Below are positions 47,868 through 60,213 of a stretch of 64,000 nt of DNA, in pieces. The position numbers and the translations under genes are program-made. The number at the start of each line of letters is the position of its first letter. Position 1 is the stretch's first letter. The stretch covers positions 1,240,001-1,304,000 of the forward strand of contig NC_037319.1 in assembly GCF_000143535.2 (NCBI RefSeq). Reading direction: 5' to 3'. Below the pieces are notes generated by a model, which did not search any database, had not been told where the DNA came from, and saw only the letters and a list, made by a program, of their open reading frames with translations. This DNA is from Botrytis cinerea B05.10 (taxonomy: Eukaryota > Ascomycota > Leotiomycetes > Helotiales > Sclerotiniaceae).

Positions 47868-48855
47868 AAAAACATGCAGAATAGAACGATACGGTGTAAC
47901 GACCAAGGATATTCCGGTGGTACGAACGGCGCGGAGAAGGACAATGGACGTTCAAGAAGCCAAGGATTTCGGAAGATAGAGGAGGGGATGGGCTGATACG
48001 TTCTTAATGGTAATGCTCGTCAGGAGTCAATGGCGTCATGTTAAGGTACAGACACTTGCGGGCATTTGGGTTACTGGGCTCTGGAAGAGATAAGAGGTGG
48101 CTGCTAGCTACAGTACTGGTAGTTGCCCGTGGATTCGTACTCGCGGATTGGCGCCCCTGCCCATCTTGGTATGAGAAGGCTACGAAGGTCGATATGAGGA
48201 AGACATAGATGAATATCCAAAAGAGATTTTTTTTACCCCTCAATAGACTTGAATTGCCAGGACAGGGTCCTGAATACAGATAGTTATATTTTTTTTATAT
48301 TGGGATGTATACATGTGATACAATACGCTGCTTGTTGGGTTCATTTGTCAAGATTAATAGTGCCGCAACGCTTGAGTGGATGGATGGATCAATGATCTTC
48401 AGGTAGGCGCTACGAAGATGTGATGAATGATAACTTGGGATTCCATGGGCCTGGGTCAATTTTGTGTGCATGGGGACGCTTGGATCAGTTGATGAGACTT
48501 GGATTTGAATGCTCGGGTTTGGCTAGATTCGGATGAGATATTGAGGTGTTTGGGTGGATGGGTGGATGGGTGTTTGAACAAGATGGTTGAGAATGGGGTG
48601 TGGTGGGTGTTTCTTTTAGGTCAAGTTGTTGGTTGCGTGAGGGGAGTTGGAGATGAGGCAACAGTGACGATATGGTATGGTGTGGTATTGGGGGTTGAAA
48701 TGAAATGCTTCATTATCAGTTGCCCGACGGGGTGGGAGAGGGATTGAGTGATTGAGTTGGAGATAGATGAGGTGCCTAGTTGATTCAAGGGTGTCGGCGT
48801 CAAGGTGGGGGGGTTTTTGTATGGTCCGTATGGGTTTGAATTTAGGTTTGTATAG

Positions 48856-48892
48856 GGATATGGATATGGATATGGATATGGATATGGATATG
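48856..48892. repeat. (GGATAT)6 hexamer repeat
   Basis: Six tandem GGATAT units downstream of the Drg1 gene. Confidence 0.9.
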
Positions 48893-49218
48893 AATGAGAT
48901 TGATAGGGAGCGGCAATCAACTCGCAGAGTGACGCCTGAAGGAGGGATCTTTCAAGTGCCTGGATTTGGGAATACTAGGTAGGTATTGCATGGTGTATAT
49001 TACTCGTTGGAATTTGAGTCACGGGTTATGGATGGAGGGATGGATGGATGGATGGATGAAGTAATGATTCTGTATGGTAAGTAGTTCTATTGCGTTCTGA
49101 GTCCTGGGTATATCTCTGTAGAGTTCGCAAAGCTTCTGCAGATTTGCTGTTTTCTTCCATACCCCATCTCCCGCACCGATGGATCTAGATTCTCAATCCT
49201 AGATCTCCGGGCATAGAT

Positions 49219-49287
49219 AGGTATCGTACATAGATAGGTGGGTAGATAGATAGATAGATGGGTAGATAGATGGATAGATAGATAGAG
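49219..49287. repeat. GATA/GATG tetranucleotide repeats
   Basis: Interrupted array of TAGA/GATA units with GGTA and GATG interruptions. A related GATG run lies at about 49033-49060. Confidence 0.85.
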
Positions 49288-52156
49288 ACCGGGCGGACCA
49301 TGACAAAAAACTATGGATTGGTTCGTGCAACATCATGTCATATCGCATCATATCGAAGCTGGGTACCTATAATCATGGCTGCACAGACATCTTTGCTTCT
49401 TCCTTTCTTTGCTTCTTTGCTTCTTTCTCTCTTTCTCGATCTATCCGTCCATCCATCCCACCCCTCATCGTCATGAATCATGATGTTCGCATACTCAACT
49501 GAGCCTAGCGGACCAACCCGGCACTCCGTCATGTCCGTACCTGAGTCTTGACTCCTGACTCCTGGTTGATCAACCTGTCCGTTCCTGAAAATTCGGCGCT
49601 TCGGGTACCGTTCTTCGTAAGGTTGATCGCTTTCGTACATGATTGGAATGTGTCCTCAGCGGCTACAGAAGCGTTTTAAGCGGTCGATGGACCTCCGCTG
49701 TGGGAACTTGGGCTCTTTGGGGGGAATTAGCATGGATGGGGGGGTTGATTGGTTGGAGTGAATGATGGATGATGGGTGGATGGGGTTATGGGATTTAATT
49801 GATATCAAATGGAAGAATTGGGAAGAATTCGGTGATCGACGCAGGCTTAGGACGCTTTTTTCTTTGTACAATCGGATGAGATGAGATGAGATGGGCAGGA
49901 TTGAAGATTAGTCGTACAGTATGTATCTATTGAGAGAAGAAAAGTTCAGATAGGAGCTCTCGAAAAGGCTTATTGAAATGAAAATGAAGGTCAATTTCGA
50001 ATGAAAAAGGTTGTAATATGATATTTCGCCAAACCTTGATGCAGGTGCCCATTGAGCCAGCCAGGTCAGTCTAGATGCTCAGGTTGAGCAGAGCAGATGA
50101 GGATCATTTCCCCGCGATGTCGATAAGATTGTCTCAATTGCCGCCGACGAGAAAAACGTGGATGGAGTTTTAGCTTTAGGTACCAGGTATATACGTAGAG
50201 ACGATGTCTTTGAGTATGTATCATGATGTATGTTTTACCGCGGCAAGCTAGCAAAGAGGTCTAAGCAGAGACAGGGAACAAGCTGAGCATGATTTGAAAT
50301 GAAGTTGTCACCTCGTGATAGAGGATCTACAAAAGTCCCGAGGTTGAAGTTTGGATGATGTTTCTAGGTTCCTTCACCGCTGTTGAGCAGAGAGATGTGT
50401 ATGTTGCAGCCAAGACGTAGGTTTGAAAGGGGGACGTGGACGCGTTTATTTTTGCTTTTGGCTAACCCCTCGCCTTCATCGCTATGTACAATGCCAGAGT
50501 TTGTTTCACATGGTGAATGCGCCACCGATGTGCTGCTGTTTTTCTGTGACCTGGATGAATCAAGAAGTTGAACATGTACATTCGTAAGTGATAGCGAGCG
50601 GTGCCTCACGGCCGCTTTACAAGCTGCTCGCCCTTGACGAAACGTAAAGTAAGGCTCCCTTGAGATCGTCGCTGAAGAATTTAATCAACCAGTAGATAAA
50701 ATGCACAGAGAATAAAACGAAATAGGTCGAAATCGGAAAGAATTATGAAAATGAACGGACTTGCAAGGAATAATTGCAAATCGATTTGAATGAATAGTGG
50801 GCCATTGGGATTTCACCCGGAGTTTTTGACACGAGAGTGTAAGGTTAGACCAATGATTAGGAACGTGGATGATGCACAAAGATGGGGAGCCCAACTTTAG
50901 ATGCGAGGTTCCTCCACATTCGGGGGTTTCGGTTAGGTTGCTGGCACGGTTTGATATGGATAATGAAGACGGGAGGATGGATGATGGATGGATTGGAATG
51001 GTGTCTGCTCGGTTGACAGTGCTGGATGGCTATTCATGCTTTGGGCGGGGAGCGGAACGGGAAAGAGGAGAAGCGGCACAGGCGTGCCTAAACACCTTCG
51101 ACACTTATAAACCCCATCTGCTCAAAAGAGAACTTCGCGAGATATAATGTCATGGCGGAGTACGGATTCAAGGGGACGGGCACACAGTGGGGTGTTAAGA
51201 TTTCCAAACATAACCCCCCCTGGTCGGTATGTACCGATGCAGCCGAAGCGATTCCAACACGATTTCGGAGTTAGCAATCAGAGCAGACGCGAGGCGAGAT
51301 GGAGTGGGAATCGTGAGGTGAGGTGAGATGAGAGAAGACGGCCATGGCCATGGCTGTATCCTGTTACCTGTATCTGCTATGCGAGGTGGGTTACTCAGGG
51401 GCAATGCACGCTGCAAATGCAGTACATGAAATGGGCTGCACCTACGAGCGCCCTGGACTAAAGCCGAGTGATTGAAGCCTTGCCATTCTGCTGAAGTGCA
51501 GGCGGGTTGCTGGTGGTTGCAGCAGATATCTGTAGCTCCCAACCATACAAATACAGAACTGAGATTCCAACAGTTGGAAACTTGGGACGAAGGATGAATG
51601 GTACCTACTTCAATGGCCCCCAAAATCAAGAAATGAGGCGAAGTGGTCTTGTCGAGAGGGAGGAATGCGAAACGATGAAGTCAATGCCATGCAAAATCTT
51701 GATTGGGGTCCAAAACCTAGGACCAGAATAAACATAGAGTTCACTAACTTTGCTTACGGTAAGTAAGGTACGGATCTATTCATTTCTGCAACGATCCTCT
51801 TTTCCACCACGAGGGCTGGTTGTAGCTTCTACACCATGGTAACTTACGGCAACGAAACGTTCGGATTCCATGTAAGGTTCGTCTAATAAGGGTGGCTTGA
51901 CTAGGTTTCAAATTTTGGCTAATATGATAAATGACAACTTTTGGTATTGAAGGGATCAGTTTGTTACCTGTTTGGGGAACAGGTGGAAGTTGCTCCGGAC
52001 TTGAATGAGCTCTGATTGCTGGCTGGTTTCTCCGAAATCCTTGTCCTTCCGGTGCACCTGTTGCACCATCAAAATTCGTTATCAAAATGCAGCGCAGACA
52101 AACTTTGGCGAGACGAGACGATGAAGGGGCTTTGGAGATTATGGTTCTTGTTATCG

Positions 52157-52179
52157 ATATTATTATTATTATTATTATC
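52157..52179. repeat. (ATT)n trinucleotide repeat
   Basis: Seven ATT units in the long intergenic region. Confidence 0.9.
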
Positions 52180-54244
52180 CGAACAGAACCTAGAGACTCA
52201 ACAAAAAGGAAAATCAATCATTGATAACTGCGTCTGAGCAATGGTACTTGAAACGATATGACATGATATAATATGATATGATAATGAATGATTTAACTGT
52301 CCTTACTGCGGCAACTAGCTCGAGCTAATAAGCAATCCCCAGTACTAAGATCATTTGACGGATTTACCTCATTTTTTACTTCCGGGGCGTACCGTTTGAT
52401 TAACTTGGTTATCAGACCAGAAGCTAGAAGCAAATTCAAATATCTAGTAGGTTCATCCAAGCGCTTCATTCGTTAATAGCTCGGCATCCTGGTTTTCATC
52501 TACGATATCCAGTCAAACTTTAGACCTCGAGTAGTTTAGCTAATTCCCCATTTGACTCAGCTGAAATGAGATGCGATTTGACATTTAACCTATTTGGAAG
52601 ATAATCATCTGGATGTCCCCTACAAAAACCTGGAAAGCATCATCTTCTCAATCTTTTGGAGAAAGGCGGATGAGAGTGGACCTTGACACGACGATATGTT
52701 TTTACTGAACAAAGCTTCAAAGAGGTCAATCTGATCGAAATTAGATACTTGTCCTCTCCACTCTTCACAACAAACTTCCCAAGGTCCCCGAATCTTCCGT
52801 TCGAAGACCTTGAGATTCGCTCTAGATATGTTTAGATGTTCGGCGATTCCTTCAGCTAGCTCTGATACTTACCTACCATACAACCGCAATTATTGCATTC
52901 CCTGAGCTACCCCCGTGGACTCTTTTGAACAGATATGTACACAGATGATTAGATGATTAGATCCGCTTCTCATCTGTGGACTTCGCTCCCAAGCAATCAT
53001 TTGGTCAAAGCAACAAATCAGGTAAGTCTTCAAGTCTTACTTCGTACTTTCCCTGTACCTGAACCTTACTAAACCATATTAACCCCTAGCAAAATCAATG
53101 ATCAATTCAAATCCTTGCAAATGACTTCTTTTGCATCTTTTCCAACGGATTGCTTTTCCTTTTTTCTGTGAATTATCTGGTCTATCTTGCTGTCTGCCTG
53201 CGGTTCTTCTGAATGTCTACGACCTACACCACAGTCCATCCACCCATCCTCCCTCCCCCTTTCGATTCGTTCTCCTGTCCTCTCTTTTCTTTTTATCCTT
53301 GCTAATCCCATTCTCCAAGCTCGCCCATTCGCTGTTGCTCCATGATGGATTCCTTGCCATTGCTTTCCACACTCCCCTCCCATGCTTGAGAAACTTATTA
53401 GAAGCAGTCTTTAACCTAGTATGGTAGTAAAGAAAGCAAACCTAGCATCGATTCTCCTTAGTCCAATTGGTCCCCACCATTAATATATTCAGTTCCCAAG
53501 TGCTCCCTCTTCCTGCTGCTGCGGAACCTTTACCTTGCAAAATTTCCATGAACCGACCACTACTTGCTACCACAAACTCCAAAAAGTCTAGGTTGACCTC
53601 CTGCTCACATACTATAACGTCCCATCCATTCATCATACCTACCTACATACATCATACACACACACTTACATACATCTATCTTTTTTGGTTGCGCGCCTTC
53701 CCCAGCACAATATCCATTGCAGCTGTCCGCATACGCCTGGTGTTTCTTCCCCTCTTCGGCATTGCAGCGAGCATTTTCTAGCATCTTTTTCCCAGCATTT
53801 ATTCCTGCCCTCCCTGGTCGCATATTAATAATTGTTCATCCATCTTCTGCCCCATCTACCGCAGACCACCACTACCGTCCCCAAAATCGGCCAGCACCAC
53901 ACTTAGAAGTGCATGTTTCCTTGAGCTGCGCGCGTCTAGCATTAGTTCAAACAATTTTCAAAATATTCTCGCATTCGAAACTTCACATCACCTGAAATAA
54001 ATCAGCCAGACTCAATCCGCTACTCCTGCAGATTCCGCAGGGTTCATATATTTGACACTGCCAGGAACCTGACTTCGCTTTGCTTATCATGCATGCAGTA
54101 TCCCGCTCTTGAGGCTTTCAACGTCCTTGATATTGTATACCTTACGCAAGGTCCTGTACCATTGAACATCTTCAATTGCCTCGGATTTCTGGAATTTAAG
54201 GAAACACCTGGGAAATCATTCGTTTAGAGATCATAGATCAAAGA

Positions 54245-56160
54245 ATGCACGAATCTATGATGGCCCATATTGGCATGGACCATGAGCAACACCACAATCC
54301 ACAAGAAAATGGATACGGCGGTGAAGGCCAATGGCAGGATATGGGCAACAATTACAACCCTTCACAGCATCAATCGCCAATCTTTGAAAATAGGATTCAA
54401 TATGAATATATGAACCAGCATCATCCAATGCCTACTGAGCCTCAGTACCCAAATCCAAGAATGGCCCCGCCACCGCCACCGCCGACATATCCCACGCATC
54501 ACCAGCAGCTGCTTCCTCTCATCATGCCAAACCATCCCACGTGGCCGAGTATGTTGACAAATCCTGCAAACTCTCAAGCACCACCTGTTGCGATTCCTCC
54601 TGCGAACTCTGGGAAAGCACCTCCAAAGCTACCGACTATCCATGCTACTCCGACTCCAAGGAAGACACTCACTGATAGTGATCGAAGACGGATGTGTCAA
54701 TATCATGAAGACAATCCTACCGTCAAGCAGACTGAAATTGGAGGTATGATATGACAGGACTCGTTTAATGATTTTCTTGCTAATATTCCTCTCCTAGCCA
54801 TGTTTGGTGTTGAACGAAGGTATGATTGACTGTTAAAATTTGAGTTTTGATCTTAACTAAAAAAGAATGCAGTACTGTCTCTAAAGTTTTACGCCAAAGA
54901 GAAAAATATCTTTTCCCTGAAGACCGAAGCTTGTCTCCAGTCAAACGAGCTAAAGGAAAATTCCCTGATATCGAGAGAGCCCTATCAAATTGGGTGCGAA
55001 ATACCCAAAAGCAGGGGATTCCTCTTACCGATTCTGCGATCAAGGAGAAGGCTAGATTTTTTGCCACCACAGTTGGCAACAATGAGAGTCACCTGAAGAC
55101 AAATAGCACAACTTGGCTAGAAAAATTCAAGCAAAAGAATGGGATCAGTCATCTCAGACGAAGAGCCTCCGCGGCCGATATTGGTAGTCTCTCTGAACGC
55201 ATGGCGATCAACACCGATTCGAGCAGAAGTTCAGGATCACGAACATCCAATGGTGTCTCACCCGCTTCGCCATTACAATCCCCCTTGCTATTAGCATCCG
55301 CCAAGAGTAGTGAAGATCTCAGATCTCATCATATGCATGATAGTTTGAACAGCTATTTCGATTTCACACAAACAGCAAGCTACAAGCAACACTCAAATTC
55401 TCACAGTACAGCTTCATTGTCTAGTGCTTTTACCGACAATAATCCATCGTCATTTTCAGGGGGGCCAACTAGTCCCACAACCCCATTTGCATTTTCTCCT
55501 GAGGGAAGTACCGGATCTTGGATGCCATCTCAGCAATCTCGGGTAACGCAGCATTCGACGAACGGAAATGGAATGTCCAACACTGGCGATAATGTCAGCC
55601 ATGGGATGGATCTAAATAATCCTGCTAGCAACTTTCAACGTCCGAGAAGCCAGACTTTCCCCACTTTAGCCATTGATCCTTCGTTCATTGCCTCGCAAGG
55701 TAATGATCCTATGACGCCAAAGTATAATTTACCGGACACAGCCCCTTCGTCAGCCGTTGAATCGCCAGTTCATGAATTAGGTCCTCCATTTGGATTGGAT
55801 TCTGCAATTTCGCCACGGTCTTTACATCATAGTAGCAGTCACAGCTCTTTGGCTCCCCCACCGGCGTCACTTACTCCAATCAGCGGATTGCAATCACCAC
55901 CACATCTTTCAACGCCAAACTCACCTACCCAGGATGATGCACGCCGGGCTCTTGATACTTTGCTGAATTTTTTTCAGCAAGCTCCGACTGGATTGGTGGA
56001 TCAAAATGAGTATCTGACGGTTCTTAAATTGACCGAAAAGTTGCGAATACAACAGCAGAATCCAGGACCTTTACCAGGCGGTTTGCATCGGATTTCGGAA
56101 CAGGAGGACTGCGAGAACCAGCCACAAAATATGAAGATGGAACAGTCTACGGCCTGCTAA
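54245..56160 (+). CDS. CENP-B/Tc5-type helix-turn-helix DNA-binding protein
   Basis: Three exons: 54245-54743, 54798-54819 and 54873-56160 (602 residues). The 22-nt middle exon completes the first helix-turn-helix: VKQTEIGAMFGVERSTVSKV. Two HTH units lie side by side, as in CENP-B and Tc5/pogo transposases: residues ~140-190 (HTH with VLRQREKY) and ~200-270 (FPDIERALSNWVRNTQKQGI, KARFFATTV, TWLEKFKQKNGI). The N-terminus is Pro/Gln/His-rich and the C-terminal 330 residues are Ser/Pro-rich. No DDE catalytic domain follows, so this is a DNA-binding protein derived from the transposase type rather than an active transposase. It could act as a transcription factor or heterochromatin/centromere-related binder; target sites are unknown. 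Confidence 0.9.
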
Positions 56161-57403
56161 CAAATAATGAGTTTCATATCTATTTTATATATACGCTTTA
56201 AATATCTGTACATCACGGCGTTTTAAACACGGTTCCAAAGTCAACATTCCCCGGCGTTATCTTCATCAAATCTCTCAATTTGTACATGAGCACTCAGTAA
56301 CGGTCTCGCATCACCCTCTTCTTTTCTGATCTTCGTGATCAGTCAAATGCAAGGGTGTATAATACCTACCGACATCACAGAAATCGGGAATTTAGGGAGG
56401 AATTCAAAAAAATAAAAAAAATAGGAACTATCCTCGGATGAAATTTATATACCCAACCAAGCTCACTCGGTTTCCAAGATTTCCCCCTTTACATCTTCGA
56501 CGCTCACGCGAAACCTTCAGCTCAGTACTCATCTGCTTGCTCTCTCGCGCGTTTAATTCTTTATATATCCTCTTTGGACTTTCTTTCATGCAGGGCTTTG
56601 TTATATATGCGCTCTCATGCCCCTGAAGGGATTTGCTCATCATACCCCAACAGCACGTTTTCTTTTCTCTTTCCAAACACTTTCGGCGGGATTTTGTATT
56701 ACTTTCGGGTCCTTTTCTTTCACTTGCGCACCGGGGAACATGTGATGGAATATAAATAAGTATTTCGCATTTTCGATGCGATGGCCAAAGTTCAAATTCC
56801 TGGACGTGTTTGTTGGATTTCTCTTGTGCGAAATCATGAAACGTCATGCACGGCTTGTTTTGTTACCTAACCTATCTTTTGCTAGTCTATTCATCCATCT
56901 TCCTCGCTCTTTGGTGTATTTTTGTACTTAGGGACTCATTCCTTTTTTTTTCTTGTTGGAATCGTTCGTTTATTGTATAGTGCTTGTGTGAACTTGTAGT
57001 GAAGTTCTTTCGTATGTGAAATAGGATAAGACAGATTGGGATGGTATGGGACTCGTTGATCTAATGAGATATATGTGCACGGATGGACGGATATGGATGG
57101 ATGGACAAATTGTTCTCTTCTGAGGACAAAGGGGTCGAGAATTTCTTCTTTACTTTTCGAGCTAGCATCAGACAGATCAAAAACATACACGTGGAATGAA
57201 ATGGGTGGTTAATTTGTTACAACGTTGGGCTTTTAAAACTGCAAATACTAACTTTGGATAATATTCAATACGCAGGCTGTGTGCAGGAATTGTACAGTGC
57301 ATGACTCAAATAATTCAGTATAAATTTTTAATATAAAAAAGCATGATGGGTATCTAAACTTTCAACGCAACGAACGCAAGATGACGGCTCAAAAAATGGA
57401 AAC
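56161..57403. other. convergent 3' spacer of HTH and PXA genes
   Basis: Lies between two stops. The + strand is T/C-rich between 56440 and 56960. Short open frames here look non-coding. No gene is called. Confidence 0.5.
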
Positions 57404-60213
57404 TCAATTCAACCTCTCATCCAATAACTCCTGCACTCCTTTCTCCCCCAGCTCCGGCATTATTCTCATAATAATCATTTCCACAACTCCATATAGTAAG
57501 TGTTTATTACAATACACATCACCAAAAACATTCAACACATCTTCTACTTCCCGAATATGTCTTTCTTTTGAGAGTTCGGTTTTTGCTTCGAAATCAATAT
57601 CGATAGTATCGGTGCTACTTCCCGAAGAGTATAAAGAAGTACGACCAAAGTAAATATCCCTCACAGCTATTGGTATCAAATTCAATATAGCCTCTGCACA
57701 CCTTCGTCGTATTTCGATTGTTTCAGTGGGTGTAGGAGGTATTCTCCCTGGTGCGAGCGTATTATTGGGGAAGAGTGTTTGGCGAAGGGTGCAGAGGAGG
57801 GATGGTAGCAGAGTGGGGTCTAAGATGTGGGTGTGAATTTGGTGGGAGAGGAGTCTGCCATGCTTGTTAGCTTGTGCTTCTACAATTGCTGAGACATGGA
57901 ATGATGTGGGCCGGCCTGTAGGGAATTATATTGGTGTTGTGTATGAAAAAGAGGAGACTTGGTGGGATGAATGGAGGGATGAATGAAAATTATAATAGAT
58001 TGCAGCAAAGAATAGCATTTGATGCATCATTTCAGATAAGATCTTAAGGAACGTGTAACATCGGTGACTTTTTTGACAGCCAGACCATCTGAACAAGGGG
58101 TTCAAACGCTCGCGGCGAAGTCATTGGATGTTTGCTCGCCTCGGGCCATGATGCAGATGGGGTCCAAGAAGCGGAGAAACGCGTAAAAATTGCAGATCTT
58201 CCAAGTTTTGCAAAAGAAGGAAGCGGCAATTGACTGGTCTGGAAGATGTTTTATGTGGGGAAGGAATCTGCGCAGCAATAATGCGAGGCATAGTAAGATT
58301 TCTATCTACCCATTGAGCCGGGCGCTTAGGGGAGGTTATCGTAAGGTACGACTCATTTACGCCCCAGATTTGAAGCACCCACTGCACGAAACGTAATAAC
58401 AAGGATGAAAAGAATAATCCAATGCGGGCAAGGTGAAGCAGTGGTTGAATGCAAAACCTCTAGGCTTGAATGATGATTGGATTTGGGGATATGGCCGCAT
58501 GATGCCAGTGAGTACACCATTTCTCGAGTAAGTTATAAAACCCATCATTGCGATGTTACACTGCATTTTAGTGGCTTATGGCTGGGCATCTGAAGAGACT
58601 CCTCATTCGGCATTCTGCAGCCCCTTGTCATGCATACCGATAACGGGAACTATATCCCTGATATTGAACGGCCATTGCTAAACGACTTCGTTTCTGCAAG
58701 CTAACTGGAACGTTTTTGGTCAAGTGACCAAAACTTCATGCGGTGTGATGTATAGATGGTCTGACAGACGCCGGAAATGGATTTTGGAATTCGGAACTAG
58801 ATGAAAAATGATCAATCATAATAACGTACTTGTCAATCATGCCGTCTGTATCTCCAATTCTTCCAGGGCCGGTAATTGCACCCCATTGAAGAAGAGATAA
58901 TGTGGCGCTCAGCCATGGCATGCGAGTATCCATATCTAGCAAAGTAGAGACGCATGACCATAGCTTCATTTTGAGAATAGGGCGCTTGAGTGGTTGAGCT
59001 CGAGTCCAAGGCAATGCTTCCGAGTTCATCGGTGGTTCCGAGTCATCACTCGGTAACGTAAAGCCAGTAGGTTTCCTCGTGGGAGGAATACGAGACGGTA
59101 ATGAAGATGAGGTAGCAATAGCAATAAATATAGCCCGGACCGCGGCGAACGCCAGAAACAAATACTGAAGAATTAGCCAAAAATATTTCTGCATCGATTT
59201 CCCAAAATTCGAAGTTTTGGTGTTGCCGGCTTTAATATCCAATAAGTTCGGTCTGGTAATTTCGGAATTTGACCTGTCGATTCGAACTTGGGCTTTAGCT
59301 TTCGGTAGTCGAGCTTGTATAACTTCTGCAATCTTCATTATACCCTCCCATAATAGCCACGGTTCGCAAGCTTTGCCGCCAATACCATTGCCCAGTATCA
59401 TTTCTGAAAAAATCTGACCAACTAGAGATGTCAAGCAGTCGTTCTCGAGATCTTCCGTGGGCAGTAGAACGGCTAAGACGCCGTTAATAATCAATTGTCT
59501 ATATGCAGCTTCGTTATTCGACTGGCTCTTGATCGTATCGGGATCTTCATCAAGCGGAACGGGAGACAACGGCGCAAAAGGCCAGAGCGAATGGTATACT
59601 TGTCGCGGGTTCACCGAAATTGGTTCTGGGTGTAGAGGGTAATGCGACATTTTATATACTTTTTATCAATTAGCATTATCGCTTGATGTACCTCATAAGT
59701 GACTATACTTTTAACATGTGTATCCAATAAGTCTGGCAGTTCTTCGAACAGCAAACTCTCCAAGTCCACCTTCCTTAGCCTTTGTTCCAGAGCTCTCGTG
59801 CAATGTGCAATAATCTTTACCACCTCCTCCACAAACATTTGGTCCGGCGTAATCTTCGCATACCAGGTATGCACAAATTCCCTTATTATAATTGCTATCA
59901 ATGCATACAGCTGCAAGTCAACCTCATTACTACTTGTTAATGGGGGAAGTATCTCATCGATTGGAGCCGGGGTACTGCGACCCTTTTCACTAAGATGTGA
60001 GCATAATGTGCGGCGTATGAACAGCAATGTAGACCTGTCGGAGATAGCATCTGCATCTGTAGAAAGTTTCCGGTTGATGGAAGCCGCTGGGGCATTAGAC
60101 CGTAATGGAGGATTCGACGTTGCTATTGTTTCTGTAGAAGGGGTGGTGGTGTTCAGGATCGTGTGAGCTTTTGTGCGAGGCTGAAAGGGTGTGCGCACAG
60201 GTACGCCTGCCAT
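57404..60213 (-). CDS. PXA-domain membrane protein
   Basis: Three exons on the minus strand: 59709-60213, 58830-59658 and 57404-57854 (594 residues). The joins restore DTHVKIYKMSHYPLHPEPI and DGMIDKLLSHQIHTHILDP, both matching the expected flow of fungal PXA proteins. The PXA domain (about residues 65-280) shows FIRRTLCSHL, FVHTWYAKITPD, YHSLWPFAPLSPVP, YRQLIINGVLAVLLPTEDLEN and LGNGIGGKACEPWLLW. A strongly hydrophobic helix near 325-350 suggests membrane anchoring. Related fungal proteins are linked to endosome or vacuole traffic and are cousins of PXA-carrying sorting nexins, but here no PX or RGS domain is present. The second intron is 975 nt, far longer than any other in the window, and carries antisense coding-like sequence (see findings). 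Confidence 0.85.
58057..58710 (+). pseudogene. antisense coding-like relic inside the PXA intron
   Basis: On the + strand one frame from 58057 to about 58290 reads like protein (GDFFDSQTI, GEVIGCLLASGHDADGVQEA, LVWKMFYVGKESAQQ) but is cut by three stops: TGA 58090, TGA 58231 and TAA 58279. Each could arise from a C-to-T change of CGA or CAA. Further on, 58418-58507 encodes VKQWLNAKPLGLNDDWIWGYG and ends at a GTGAGT donor with an acceptor at 58571. Beyond that, another frame reads SSFGILQPLVMHTDNGNYIP up to a stop at 58701-58703. I do not recognise the family. A decayed gene or inserted fragment nested antisense in the intron is the likeliest reading. Confidence 0.4.

Larger units (their letters stand above)
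47868..54244. other. 6.4-kb gene-free region with many microsatellites
   Basis: No convincing gene is found. One open stretch at 48004-48243 (minus) has a hydrophobic N-terminus but no ATG. GGATAT, GATG, GATA and ATT repeats are scattered through it. From about 53100 the + strand becomes pyrimidine-rich with ACAC and TACC motifs, as expected of a long promoter and leader for the HTH gene. Long upstream regions are common for regulatory genes in filamentous fungi. Confidence 0.55.

Noticed and set aside
48621..48920. Tyr/Pro repeat protein-like frame on the minus strand
   Set aside because: It is the translation of the GGATAT hexamer repeat and neighbouring low-complexity DNA.
54245..56160. 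Active pogo/Tc5 transposon
   Set aside because: No DDE catalytic domain and no terminal inverted repeats were seen around the gene; the three-exon structure argues for a host gene.
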